A stretch of DNA of 40,450 nt from an uncultured Lachnospiraceae bacterium (GTDB lineage Bacteria; Bacillota; Clostridia; Lachnospirales; Lachnospiraceae): NCBI GenBank assembly GCA_902476645.1, contig CABSEG010000019.1:1-40450 (forward strand), written 5' to 3'. The translations under genes were made by a program, and so were the position numbers. This document shows positions 16,678 to 24,133 of the stretch, one piece after another; the stretch's first letter is position 1; each line of letters begins with the position of its first letter. The notes under the pieces are model-generated. The model saw nothing but the letters and a program-made list of their open reading frames with translations, was not told the origin of the DNA and made no database searches.

Positions 16678-17868
16678 TCAGGCCTCCTTTCTTTCTCGGA
16701 TCTTTTTGATCAGCTGTGGCAACACCAGGCTGATATCCTGGACAATACAGTAATGGGCAATGGAAAAGATTAAAGCCTCCGGGTCTGAGTTGACGGCCAC
16801 GATACATTCTGCCTGCTTCATACAGGCAGTAAACTGAATGGCTCCGGATACCCCCAGAGTAATGATTAGTTTTGGTTTTACCGTGCGCCCGGAAAGGCCG
16901 ATCTGATGGGCCGAATCTCCGTATCCGGCTTCCACCATAGGACGAGTGAAGCAAAGCTGTCCCCCCAGTAAATCCGCCAGAGTGCGGGCCAGGGAGAGCA
17001 GCTGTTCATTTTTGGCTCCCCTTCCGGCCACGATGAGCACTTCCTCCTCCTCAATGGACTTGTTTCTCTGAATAGGAGTCTGCTCCAATATCCGGATGCA
17101 TGAGCGCACCAGCTTATCGGAAACAGGGCATACCTCCACAGTCCCTGAGGGATTCCCAACCAGGGAAGCCCGGTCCATGACTTTATAACGAACGGTGGCA
17201 AATTGGGGCCGGGACTGGGAGATCAAAATCTGGGCCATAATGTTTCCGCCAAAAGCCGGCCGAATCTGTACCAGATCTGTGTTTGGCCTCATTTCCAGCT
17301 TCGTACAGTCAGCAGTCAGGCCAGTGTGGAAGCGAGTGGAAAGCCGGGGAGCCAGGGAACGGCCAAGAGCCGTGGCACCGATCAAGACCACGGAAGGACG
17401 CAGGGAAGCAATGCAGTCTGCCACTGCGTCGGCACAGCAGTCCGCTTTAAACCCTGCAAGGCCCGGATGTTCATAAGCAAAGACTTTTTCCACCCCATAG
17501 GGGAGCAGCTTGTGGGCATTTTGAATGGTGCCCTCTCCTCCTGTCAAAACGGCATATACGGGATAATGCACCTGGGAAGCCAGCTTTCTGGCCTCACCGA
17601 TCAGTTCATACACCACAGGGTGGACATCCTCTGCCTCCTGTTCGGCGTAAATTAATATTCCATTCCAGGCGTTTTTGTCAACCTCTCCAGCTTTTTGTTC
17701 GAAACGGATGGCATCTTGAGGGCAGGTTTTGACACAGACACCGCACATGCGGCAGGTTTGTCCCACCCGGATACCGTCCGACTCCATAGAAAGAGCGCTA
17801 AAAGGACATTTCTGTATACAGAGGCCGCACAGATTACAGCGCCCCGGATCAAAAGTAAGTAAATCCAT
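16678..17868 (-). CDS. etfA: Electron transfer flavoprotein alpha with ferredoxin domain
   Basis: A 396-residue EtfA. The first 55 residues form a 2[4Fe-4S] ferredoxin domain: C11, C14, C17, C21 and C39, C42, C45, C49, each in CxxCxxCxxxCP spacing. The Etf alpha N-terminal domain follows (about 70-250). The C-terminal FAD-binding domain has IGLSGRTVKPKLIITLGVSGAIQF and the ending NSDPEALIFSIAHYCIVQD. Ferredoxin-fused EtfA occurs in Etf/lactate dehydrogenase complexes of acetogens and related Clostridia, where the clusters are thought to link to ferredoxin. It starts 44 bases after etfB with AGAGGAGA before the ATG and lies 2 bases before the dehydrogenase gene. Confidence 0.94.
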   Translation of the reverse strand: MDLLTFDPGRCNLCGLCIQKCPFSALSMESDGIRVGQTCRMCGVCVKTCPQDAIRFEQKAGEVDKNAWNGILIYAEQEAEDVHPVVYELIGEARKLASQVHYPVYAVLTGGEGTIQNAHKLLPYGVEKVFAYEHPGLAGFKADCCADAVADCIASLRPSVVLIGATALGRSLAPRLSTRFHTGLTADCTKLEMRPNTDLVQIRPAFGGNIMAQILISQSRPQFATVRYKVMDRASLVGNPSGTVEVCPVSDKLVRSCIRILEQTPIQRNKSIEEEEVLIVAGRGAKNEQLLSLARTLADLLGGQLCFTRPMVEAGYGDSAHQIGLSGRTVKPKLIITLGVSGAIQFTACMKQAECIVAVNSDPEALIFSIAHYCIVQDISLVLPQLIKKIRERKEA

Positions 17869-17912
17869 ATGGTTCGTCTCCTCTTTTCGTCAGATCATTC
17901 CTTTACGGAATA

Positions 17913-18704
17913 TCACATTACAAATTTTTTTTGTATCAATAACTGATAAAGGGCATCTGTCTGTTCGCCGGCATTTCCCTCTATCCAGACCTGTCCCTTT
18001 GCTTTTTCCGGAGGAAAGATGCGTTCCACACTGGTGGGAGAACCTACCAGCCCGTAACGGCTCAGATCCTGATCGGGAAGATCCTCAAAAGACAGAAAGC
18101 GTACCGGTTTTTCCCGGGCAATCTGACTTAGACGATAGGAGGGAAGTCTGGGAACAAAAATGTCCTTATCCACTGTGATCAGGCAGGGATAGCGCATGGA
18201 GGATACCTGGGTGACGGAGGACAGATCCTGACGCACGCAGATCTCCGTCTCGTTGACCTGGCAAATCTGGCTTACCCATGCGGTGTGGGGAATCCCAAGA
18301 TGTTCGGCAATCGCGGGACCAATTTGAGCCGTATCTCCGTCTGTGGTCTGCTTTCCGCAAATAATCAGATCGTAAGTTCCGAGCGTACGGATGCCCTGGG
18401 ACAGGGTATACGAGGTGGCCAGTACGTCTGAGCCGGCAAATTTCTTGTCAGAGAGGATTACAGCCTCATCTGCGCCCATGGCATAAGCATCCCGCATCAT
18501 GGCCTCAGCCTGGGGAGGCCCCATGGTCAGGACCGTCACTTTTCCTCCCAGCTGTTCCTTCAGCCGCAGGGCGGTCTCCAAAGCGAACAAGTCGTAAGGA
18601 TTCGTCTTAGTATCGGAACTAAGACGCTTCAGAGTTCCCGTTTCTTCGTCAATATCCACATGGGAGCTGGCGGGAACCTGTTTGATACAGACAATCATGT
18701 TCAT
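17913..18704 (-). CDS. etfB: Electron transfer flavoprotein beta
   Basis: A 263-residue EtfB starting MNMIVCIKQVPASSHVDID. The loop ICGKQTTDGDTAQIGPAIAEHLGIPH is the hallmark that binds the second FAD in bifurcating Etf proteins (AMP in non-bifurcating ones). ATG 18704 is chosen over the longer frame to 18776 because AAAGGA lies upstream and the extra residues would overlap a good promoter (-10 at 18753-18748). First gene of the minus-strand operon etfB-etfA-dehydrogenase-ykvI-SGNH. With EtfA it should pass electrons between the dehydrogenase FAD, NAD and ferredoxin in the cytoplasm. Confidence 0.95.
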   Translation of the reverse strand: MNMIVCIKQVPASSHVDIDEETGTLKRLSSDTKTNPYDLFALETALRLKEQLGGKVTVLTMGPPQAEAMMRDAYAMGADEAVILSDKKFAGSDVLATSYTLSQGIRTLGTYDLIICGKQTTDGDTAQIGPAIAEHLGIPHTAWVSQICQVNETEICVRQDLSSVTQVSSMRYPCLITVDKDIFVPRLPSYRLSQIAREKPVRFLSFEDLPDQDLSRYGLVGSPTSVERIFPPEKAKGQVWIEGNAGEQTDALYQLLIQKKFVM

Positions 18705-18747
18705 GGCAATTTCCTTTCTTTTGTAAATTAAAGTATTAATGCATAAA

Positions 18748-18776
18748 ATTATAGCATAAATTGAGAAAATTGTCAT
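18748..18776 (-). promoter_or_regulatory. Predicted sigma-A promoter of the etf operon
   Basis: On the minus strand ATGACA (18776-18771), 17 bases, TATAAT (18753-18748), with TG one base before the -10 (extended -10). Five of six -35 bases match. The leader to the etfB ATG is about 37 bases. No clear operator was recognised around it. Confidence 0.75.
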
Positions 18777-18823
18777 CTAATTTGTTGAAAAAGATCGAAA
18801 AAACAGGAACAATAAGAAAAAAG

Positions 18824-18832
18824 TGATATAAT
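18824..18832 (+). promoter_or_regulatory. Predicted extended -10 promoter of nfo
   Basis: TGATATAAT (18824-18832) is a full extended -10 element. No good -35 lies 16-18 bases upstream, which such promoters can do without. It is divergent from the etf promoter, with the two -10 boxes about 70 bases apart. Confidence 0.55.
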
Positions 18833-18873
18833 ATAAAAAACAAACATTTTGATTAGGACATGGAGGAGATGAC

Positions 18874-19707
18874 ATGCTGCATATTGGGAGCCATATTTCA
18901 TCTGCCGGGGGCTACGAGGCCATGGGAAAGCAGGCAATCAAACTGGGGGCAGACACCTTCGCATTTTTTACAAGAAATCCCAGAGGGGGAAGAGCCAAGC
19001 AGATTGACCCGCAGGACGTGGAGCGCTTTTTGACCCTTTCCGAACAGCAGGGATTTGCAAAGATTGTGGCCCATGCTCCCTACACCCTGAACGCATGCGC
19101 AGCAAAAGCGGATGTAAGGAAGTTTGCCTGGGAGACTTTTGAAGACGATTTAAGACGTATGGAGTATACGCCGGGGCAGTATTACAATTTCCACCCCGGC
19201 AGCCATGTGGGACAGGGACCGGAAGAGGGGATGAGGCTCATTACAGAGATGCTTAACCATTGCTTGACCCGGGAGCAGACGACCACGGTATTACTGGAAA
19301 CCATGGCCGGAAAGGGAAGCGAAGTGGGCAGAAACTTTGAACAGCTAAGACAGATTCTGGATGGGGTGGAGTTGTCTGAGAAAATGGGCGTTTGTCTGGA
19401 TACCTGCCATGTATGGGATGCGGGGTACGACATTGCGCAGGACTTGGACGGGGTGTTGGAGCAGTTTGATAAAATGATAGGATTGTGGAGACTGAAGGCC
19501 GTTCATATCAATGACAGTATGAACCCCTTAGGAAGCCATAAAGACCGACATGCAAAAATTGGTGAGGGGTGGATTGGCCTGGAAGCTTTTGTGCGGATAA
19601 TCAACCATCCGGCTCTGGAGGGGCTTCCATTTATTTTGGAGACGCCTAATGACGATCAGGGGTGGGCGGCAGAGATTGCCATGCTGCGGGCCCAAAAGCG
19701 AAATTAG
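18874..19707 (+). CDS. nfo: Endonuclease IV (AP endonuclease)
   Basis: A 277-residue zinc-dependent apurinic/apyrimidinic endonuclease of base-excision repair, cutting DNA 5' to abasic sites. All metal ligands of the family can be found: H67 (HAPY), H107 (FHPGSH), E142 (LETMAGKG), D176 and H179 (CLDTCHVWDAGYD), H211 (HINDS), D224 and H226 (KDRHAKIGEGWIG) and E256 (LETPND). Length is normal. ATG 18874 has GGAGGA upstream. It is a single-gene unit, divergent from etfB and closed by a terminator at 19783. Confidence 0.97.
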   Translation: MLHIGSHISSAGGYEAMGKQAIKLGADTFAFFTRNPRGGRAKQIDPQDVERFLTLSEQQGFAKIVAHAPYTLNACAAKADVRKFAWETFEDDLRRMEYTPGQYYNFHPGSHVGQGPEEGMRLITEMLNHCLTREQTTTVLLETMAGKGSEVGRNFEQLRQILDGVELSEKMGVCLDTCHVWDAGYDIAQDLDGVLEQFDKMIGLWRLKAVHINDSMNPLGSHKDRHAKIGEGWIGLEAFVRIINHPALEGLPFILETPNDDQGWAAEIAMLRAQKRN

Positions 19708-19782
19708 CGTCTTCGGGGCAAGGCAAACCCCTATTTGGTAGCCCACCCACTTTCTCCCACCAGATGTTGTGAGGATGCAGAG

Positions 19783-19810
19783 AAACCCTTGAATTTCCAA
19801 GGGTTTTCTT
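19783..19810 (+). terminator. Intrinsic terminator after nfo
   Basis: AAACCCTTG (19783-19791) pairs with CAAGGGTTT (19798-19806), 6-base loop, running into TTTTCTT. It lies 75 bases after the nfo stop and separates nfo from the dcw cluster. The 75-base 3' region itself shows nothing recognisable. Confidence 0.85.
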
Positions 19811-19842
19811 ATTTTCAGGAAATAATTTTTTTGAATTAGGCC

Positions 19843-19871
19843 TTGTATTTTTATGCGAAATAGGCTATTAT
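19843..19871 (+). promoter_or_regulatory. Predicted mraZ/dcw cluster promoter
   Basis: TTGTAT (19843-19848), 17 bases, TATTAT (19866-19871). The -35 is weak beyond TTG. A start near 19878 would put the three AGTGGT boxes at about +3 to +28, where a bound repressor would block initiation or early elongation. Confidence 0.5.
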
Positions 19872-19880
19872 AGTCACATA

Positions 19881-19906
19881 AGTGGTGAAAAGTGGTAGAA
19901 AGTGGT
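19881..19906 (+). promoter_or_regulatory. Three MraZ-type operator boxes
   Basis: AGTGGT occurs at 19881-19886, 19891-19896 and 19901-19906, each preceded by A or AA, with a period of exactly 10 bp (one helical turn). MraZ of other bacteria binds short GTGG/TGGG-type repeats with similar spacing before its own gene, so this is very likely the autoregulatory operator. The third box also contains the only Shine-Dalgarno-like bases before the mraZ ATG. Confidence 0.85.
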
Positions 19907-19913
19907 GGCCGGT

Positions 19914-20345
19914 ATGTTCATGGGTGAGTATAATCATAGCATTGATACGAAAGGCAGACTGATCATCCCTTCCAGATTCAGAGACGAACTCGGCGATGAA
20001 TTTGTGGTGACAAAGGGACTGGACGGATGCCTATTTGTGTTTCCTCAGAACGAATGGCAGGCTTTCGAAGAAAAATTAAAATCTTTACCACTTACAAACA
20101 AAAGCGCAAGACAATTCGCGCGTTTCTTTGTGGCAGGCGCAACACCCTGTGAACTGGACAAGCAGGGGAGAATTCTCTTACCGGGTACGCTAAGGGAATT
20201 TGCTGGTCTGGATAAGGATGTGGTGCTTACCGGAATGCTGAACAGGATCGAGATCTGGAGCAAGGAAAAATGGATCGAGAACAATTCCTGTGATGATATG
20301 GATGATATTGCAGAGCAGATGACAGACTTAGGTTTGTGCATATAG
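19914..20345 (+). CDS. mraZ: Transcriptional regulator MraZ
   Basis: A 143-residue DNA-binding protein that forms ring-shaped oligomers and represses the division and cell-wall cluster. Two AbrB/SpoVT-like half domains are visible: GEYNHSIDTKGRLIIPSRFR at the N-terminus and CELDKQGRILLPGTLREFAG in the second half, each with the DxxGR signature. ATG 19914 gives the standard MFMGEYNHS start; an in-frame GTG at 19902 lies inside the operator. The ribosome binding site is poor (GGTGG, 5 bases upstream). It is the first gene of the dcw cluster, 15 bases before rsmH. Confidence 0.95.
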   Translation: MFMGEYNHSIDTKGRLIIPSRFRDELGDEFVVTKGLDGCLFVFPQNEWQAFEEKLKSLPLTNKSARQFARFFVAGATPCELDKQGRILLPGTLREFAGLDKDVVLTGMLNRIEIWSKEKWIENNSCDDMDDIAEQMTDLGLCI

Positions 20346-20360
20346 CCTGGGGAGGACGAT

Positions 20361-21305
20361 ATGGAATTCAAACATAAATCTGTGCTGTTGGAAGAGACGA
20401 TTGAGTCCTTGCATATCAGACCGGACGGTTGCTATGTGGATGGGACCTTAGGAGGCGGAGGGCATTCCTTAGAGATCTGCAGACGGCTGTCCGAAAAGGG
20501 ACGTTTGATTGGAATTGACCAGGATGCGGCAGCAATCGAAGCGGCTTCCAAGCGCTTGGGGGAGTTTCGAGATAAAGTAACAATCATTCGCAGCAATTAT
20601 TGCGATATGGTGAAGGAGCTTAACAACATAAACATTACATCAGTAGACGGAATCGTTTTGGATCTGGGAGTGTCATCCTACCAGCTGGACTCGGCGGACC
20701 GCGGCTTCACTTACAGAGAGGATGCGCCGCTTGACATGAGAATGGATCAGCGTCAGGCGAAAACGGCAAAGGATATTGTAAACGGCTATTCGGAGACGGA
20801 GCTGTACCATATCATTCGCGACTATGGGGAAGAGAGATTCGCGAAGAATATTGCCAAACACATCGTAAGTGCAAGACAAAGAAAAGTCATTGAAACAACT
20901 GGGGAGTTAATTCAAATAATAAAGGCGGCTATCCCGATGAAAGTGCGGGCGGTAGGCGGGCACCCGGCCAAACGAACATTCCAGGCAATCCGAATTGAAT
21001 TAAATCAGGAATTGGAGGTACTTTCCAATTCTTTAGGCAGTATGATTGATCTGCTGAATGACGGAGGACGCATCTGCGTTATCACCTTTCATTCCCTGGA
21101 AGACCGTATTGTAAAAAACATATTCCGAGAATATGAAAATCCCTGCACCTGTCCAAAAGAGTTTCCGGTATGCGTGTGCGGGAAGGTACCAAAAGGAAAG
21201 GTAATCACAAGAAAACCCATTGTACCTGGGGAGCAGGAGCTGGAAGAGAATAAGAGGGCCAAGAGTTCGAAATTGAGAGTGTTTGAGCGAAGATGGCAGT
21301 CATAG
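20361..21305 (+). CDS. rsmH: 16S rRNA m4C1402 methyltransferase RsmH
   Basis: A 314-residue S-adenosylmethionine-dependent methyltransferase (formerly MraW) that N4-methylates C1402 in the ribosomal P site. SAM-binding motif YVDGTLGGGGHS is near residue 30; DLGVSSYQLDSADRGFTYREDAPLDMRMD, HPAKRTFQAIRIELN and FHSLEDRIVK follow in family order. The C-terminal Cys-rich stretch (CTCPKEFPVCVCGK) is common in Firmicutes. GGGGAGG lies 6 bases before the ATG. It is between mraZ and ftsL, the canonical position. Confidence 0.97.
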   Translation: MEFKHKSVLLEETIESLHIRPDGCYVDGTLGGGGHSLEICRRLSEKGRLIGIDQDAAAIEAASKRLGEFRDKVTIIRSNYCDMVKELNNINITSVDGIVLDLGVSSYQLDSADRGFTYREDAPLDMRMDQRQAKTAKDIVNGYSETELYHIIRDYGEERFAKNIAKHIVSARQRKVIETTGELIQIIKAAIPMKVRAVGGHPAKRTFQAIRIELNQELEVLSNSLGSMIDLLNDGGRICVITFHSLEDRIVKNIFREYENPCTCPKEFPVCVCGKVPKGKVITRKPIVPGEQELEENKRAKSSKLRVFERRWQS

Positions 21306-21325
21306 AAAGATGGGAGGAACAGCCA

Positions 21326-21817
21326 ATGGGACGGACAGCAGATAACAGAAGAAGCCGCGCTTACCGAACGGATGTCTATATCCAGGGGAATACCGTGAGA
21401 AAGGCCAGACCTGTTCATGCGCAGCCACAGAGGAGAGAAGAGGTTGTAAGACCAGGTGTAAGCCGAAAGACCCGTAGAAACCGGGAGCGGGCCCTGCAGT
21501 TTAATTTTGCCTATGTGGCTTTTCTGACCGTAGCTGCGGTAGCATCTCTGTTTGTGTGTGTGAATTACCTGAAGCTTCAGGCGGAAAGCACCGCATATCT
21601 GAGGAAGGTGGCCGGTCTTGAGAGCCAGTTAAATACCCTGAAGGAAGAAAACGAAGCAGAGTATGAAAGAGTGCTCTCCTCCGTGGATTTGGAGCAGATA
21701 AAAGAAAAGGCCATTCACGAACTGGGCATGGTATATGCCGGGGAGGATCAGATTGCCACGTATGACAGTCAGGAAGGAGATTACGTAAGACAGTATGAGG
21801 ATGTGCCCACAGAGTAG
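21326..21817 (+). CDS. ftsL: FtsL-like septum protein
   Basis: A 163-residue single-pass membrane protein. A basic cytoplasmic N-terminus (to about 65) is followed by one helix (about 67-88, FAYVAFLTVAAVASLFVCV), then an extracytoplasmic coiled-coil (LKLQAESTAYLRKVAGLESQLNTLKEENE). FtsL joins FtsQ and DivIC in activating septal peptidoglycan synthesis by FtsW-FtsI. Assignment rests on topology and position between rsmH and ftsI, as FtsL sequences diverge. ATG 21326 has GGGAGGA 8 bases upstream; an earlier in-frame ATG at 21293 overlaps rsmH. Confidence 0.88.
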   Translation: MGRTADNRRSRAYRTDVYIQGNTVRKARPVHAQPQRREEVVRPGVSRKTRRNRERALQFNFAYVAFLTVAAVASLFVCVNYLKLQAESTAYLRKVAGLESQLNTLKEENEAEYERVLSSVDLEQIKEKAIHELGMVYAGEDQIATYDSQEGDYVRQYEDVPTE

Positions 21818-24034
21818 GTGAATGGATTGAGGCGTAGAAGAAAAAGAGAACGAAGGTTTACAAAGAAAATGCAAATAAAGCTGGTGGCGATATTTGCATT
21901 TGTTTTATTAATACTGGTAATTTTGAATATTCGAATTGCCTATATTACCACCCAGAGTGGGGATCAGTATGCGAAGAAGGTCCTATCTCAGCAGGAGTAT
22001 AGCAGCGTGACGCTTCCTTTTAAAAGAGGAGAAATCCGTGACCGGAACAATAATGTGCTGGCCAGAAGCGAGAAGGTCTACAATGTGATTCTGGACTGCT
22101 ATGCGGTCAACAGCAATGAGGATTACATCGAGCCTACGGTAAATGCTCTGGTGAATGCGCTGGGGTTGGATGAGACGGATATACGGAATCGTCTTACCTC
22201 GGAAGAGACAAAGGACAGTCAGTATCAGATCTTGAAAAAAGAGATCTCACTGGATGAGAAAAATAAGTTTGAAGAGTACACTTCCCTGGAGGACAGCGAA
22301 AAATTAACAGATGCCCAGAGACGGGAGAGGGAAAACGTTCAGGGAGTTTGGTTTGAGGAAAAATATGTAAGAACCTATCCTATGTCCACCCTTGCCAGCA
22401 ATGTAATTGGATTTTCCAATGATCTGGATGATGGAATCTGTGGATTGGAATCCTACTATACGGATGTGTTAAACGGTGTAAATGGCAGAGAGTACGGCTA
22501 TTTGAACTCAGACTCAGAGTTGGAGAGGACCGTGATTGAGCCTAAGGACGGAAACACCATTGTGTCTACCATAGATGTGAATATTCAGCAGATTGTGGAG
22601 AAATATATCGCAGAATTTGAAGAGGAGTTTCAGGATGGGCCCAACACGGACTTAAACGGAAGAGCCTGTAAGAATCTTGCGGTGATTGTGGCAAATCCTC
22701 AAAACGGAGAGATTCTGGCCATGGCTACGGACCGCGGCTTCGACTTGAACGATCCCCAGAACCTCAGCGAGTGGTATACGGATGAGGAAGTGGAGTCTAT
22801 GACGGACGAGGAGCACGTGGAGGCGCTTAACGAAATGTGGTACAACTATTGCGTTTCAGAAGCTTTTGAACCGGGTTCCACATTCAAACCGGTTACGGTT
22901 TCATCTGCGCTGGAAATAGGGGCTCTGACCGGTGATGAAACATTTATCTGTGATGGCCATGAATATGTGACGGATCGGGATATTAAATGTGATAATGTGA
23001 ACGGACATGGGGAGGAGACGGTCAGCGATGCTATCAAAAATTCCTGCAACGATGCCCTGATGCAGATCTCCTTTAAGATGGGGGTGGAAAATTTCTGTAA
23101 ATATCAGAGCCTGTTTCATTTTGGTTCTTATACGGGAATTGATCTGCCCAATGAAAGCACTGGAATTCTTCATACCACAGACACCATGCATGAAGTGGAG
23201 CTGGCAACTTCTTCCTTTGGCCAGACCTTTACCTGTACGATGATCCAGGAACTGTCTGCATTTAACGCAGTGGTTAACGGTGGCTTTTACTATGAGCCTC
23301 ACATGGTGAAACAGATTTTGGATGCCAACGGAGGCGTGGCAAAAAATATAGAGCCTGTGGTATTAAACGAACCCATTTCAGCCAGAAGCTCCCAGATTGT
23401 TCTGGATGCCATGGAGCAGGGCGTATCCGACGGGACGGGAAAAAAGGCCCAGGTGCCTGGCTATCGGGTGGCTGGAAAGACCGGAACGGCGGAAAAATAT
23501 CCCCGCGGAAATGGAAAGTATCTGGTATCTTTCATTGGATGCGCGCCTGTGGATGATCCACAAATCAGTGTGTATGTGGTTATTGACGAGCCGAATGTGG
23601 CGGATCAGACCAGCGGTGGATATGCCATGACCATATCCAGAAAGATTATGACAGAGGTCCTTCCTTACCTTGGCATCTATCAGACGGAAGAGATCACTGA
23701 TGAGATGCTGGAAGAGATTGGAATCACCAGAGAGGAAGCTGAGGCGGGGCGCACGACAGAGACCCAGGAAACGGACGCAGACGGTAATCCAGTGGAAACA
23801 ACAGAGACAGATGCCTATGGAAATCCGGTGGAAACGACGGAGACAGACGCCTATGGAAACCCGATGGCAACAACAGAGACGGATGCCTACGGGAATCCCA
23901 CGGGAATCCAGGAGACAGAACAAGGGGCCGTGTCCAATCCGGATGTTCCGGAGCCCTTGCAGAATACCGAGCAGGATTCTGAGACAGAAGAATCTCAAAG
24001 CGGGATTACAAATAAAGAATTGGGGATTGAATAA
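21818..24034 (+). CDS. ftsI: Class B penicillin-binding protein, FtsI-like
   Basis: A 738-residue septal transpeptidase that crosslinks peptidoglycan with FtsW. A basic N-terminus and one transmembrane helix (about 24-43) precede the dimerisation domain (FKRGEIRDRNNNVLA, about 67-230) and the transpeptidase domain (about 290-620). Catalytic motifs are S354-T-F-K357, S409-C-N411 and K554-T-G556. No PASTA domain. The last about 90 residues form a Glu/Thr-rich tail with four 12-residue repeats of the ETDAYGNPVETT type. The likely start is GTG 21818, which directly abuts the ftsL stop and lacks a clear ribosome binding site, suggesting translational coupling; ATG 21869 is a less likely alternative because it would leave few basic residues before the helix. 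Confidence 0.94.
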   Translation: MNGLRRRRKRERRFTKKMQIKLVAIFAFVLLILVILNIRIAYITTQSGDQYAKKVLSQQEYSSVTLPFKRGEIRDRNNNVLARSEKVYNVILDCYAVNSNEDYIEPTVNALVNALGLDETDIRNRLTSEETKDSQYQILKKEISLDEKNKFEEYTSLEDSEKLTDAQRRERENVQGVWFEEKYVRTYPMSTLASNVIGFSNDLDDGICGLESYYTDVLNGVNGREYGYLNSDSELERTVIEPKDGNTIVSTIDVNIQQIVEKYIAEFEEEFQDGPNTDLNGRACKNLAVIVANPQNGEILAMATDRGFDLNDPQNLSEWYTDEEVESMTDEEHVEALNEMWYNYCVSEAFEPGSTFKPVTVSSALEIGALTGDETFICDGHEYVTDRDIKCDNVNGHGEETVSDAIKNSCNDALMQISFKMGVENFCKYQSLFHFGSYTGIDLPNESTGILHTTDTMHEVELATSSFGQTFTCTMIQELSAFNAVVNGGFYYEPHMVKQILDANGGVAKNIEPVVLNEPISARSSQIVLDAMEQGVSDGTGKKAQVPGYRVAGKTGTAEKYPRGNGKYLVSFIGCAPVDDPQISVYVVIDEPNVADQTSGGYAMTISRKIMTEVLPYLGIYQTEEITDEMLEEIGITREEAEAGRTTETQETDADGNPVETTETDAYGNPVETTETDAYGNPMATTETDAYGNPTGIQETEQGAVSNPDVPEPLQNTEQDSETEESQSGITNKELGIE
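23768..23911 (+). repeat. Four 36-bp coding repeats in the ftsI tail
   Basis: Units start at 23768, 23804, 23840 and 23876, encoding ETDADGNPVETT, ETDAYGNPVETT, ETDAYGNPMATT and ETDAYGNPTGIQ. Base differences are mostly at third codon positions, so the repeat is old enough to have drifted but is held at protein level. The repeat lies in the extracytoplasmic tail after the transpeptidase domain. Confidence 0.9.
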
Positions 24035-24079
24035 AAAGGAAGAGTAAGATCTGCGCAGGAAAAACAAGATTCCTGCATG

Positions 24080-24130
24080 AAACCTCATAAGAGCTGCTAT
24101 ATATAATAGTGAAGCTTTTATGAGGTTTTT
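24080..24130 (+). terminator. 16-bp hairpin covering the second PBP ribosome binding site
   Basis: AAACCTCATAAGAGCT (24080-24095) pairs with AGCTTTTATGAGGTTT (24113-24128), 16 pairs with one G-U, loop 17 bases, followed by two more T. It looks like an intrinsic terminator after ftsI. The GAGG (24122-24125) that serves the ATG at 24134 is inside the right arm, and the loop contains TATAAT (24102-24107). It could therefore end transcription, hide the ribosome binding site in read-through RNA, or both. Confidence 0.7.
24102..24107 (+). promoter_or_regulatory. Candidate -10 box inside the hairpin loop
   Basis: TATAAT in the context CTATATATAATAG. No sigma-A -35 is found at 16-18 bases; TATATAAT (24100-24107) matches six of eight bases of the sigma-E type -10 as I recall it, which would suit a SpoVD-like gene but is unproved. 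RNA starting near 24114 would begin at the right arm of the hairpin and leave the ribosome binding site free. Confidence 0.35.
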
Positions 24131-24133
24131 CAG

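Noticed and set aside
16676..16954. N-terminal extension of the dehydrogenase by 93 residues
   Set aside because: It overlaps etfA in another frame and lacks a ribosome binding site; ATG 16675 has a strong one.
18705..18776. Longer EtfB start at 18776
   Set aside because: The first added codons coincide with the -35 box of the promoter, and the family N-terminus begins at 18704.
23768..23911. Regular 36-bp repeats resembling a CRISPR array
   Set aside because: The units are contiguous without spacers, in frame and coding for a repeated peptide in the PBP tail.
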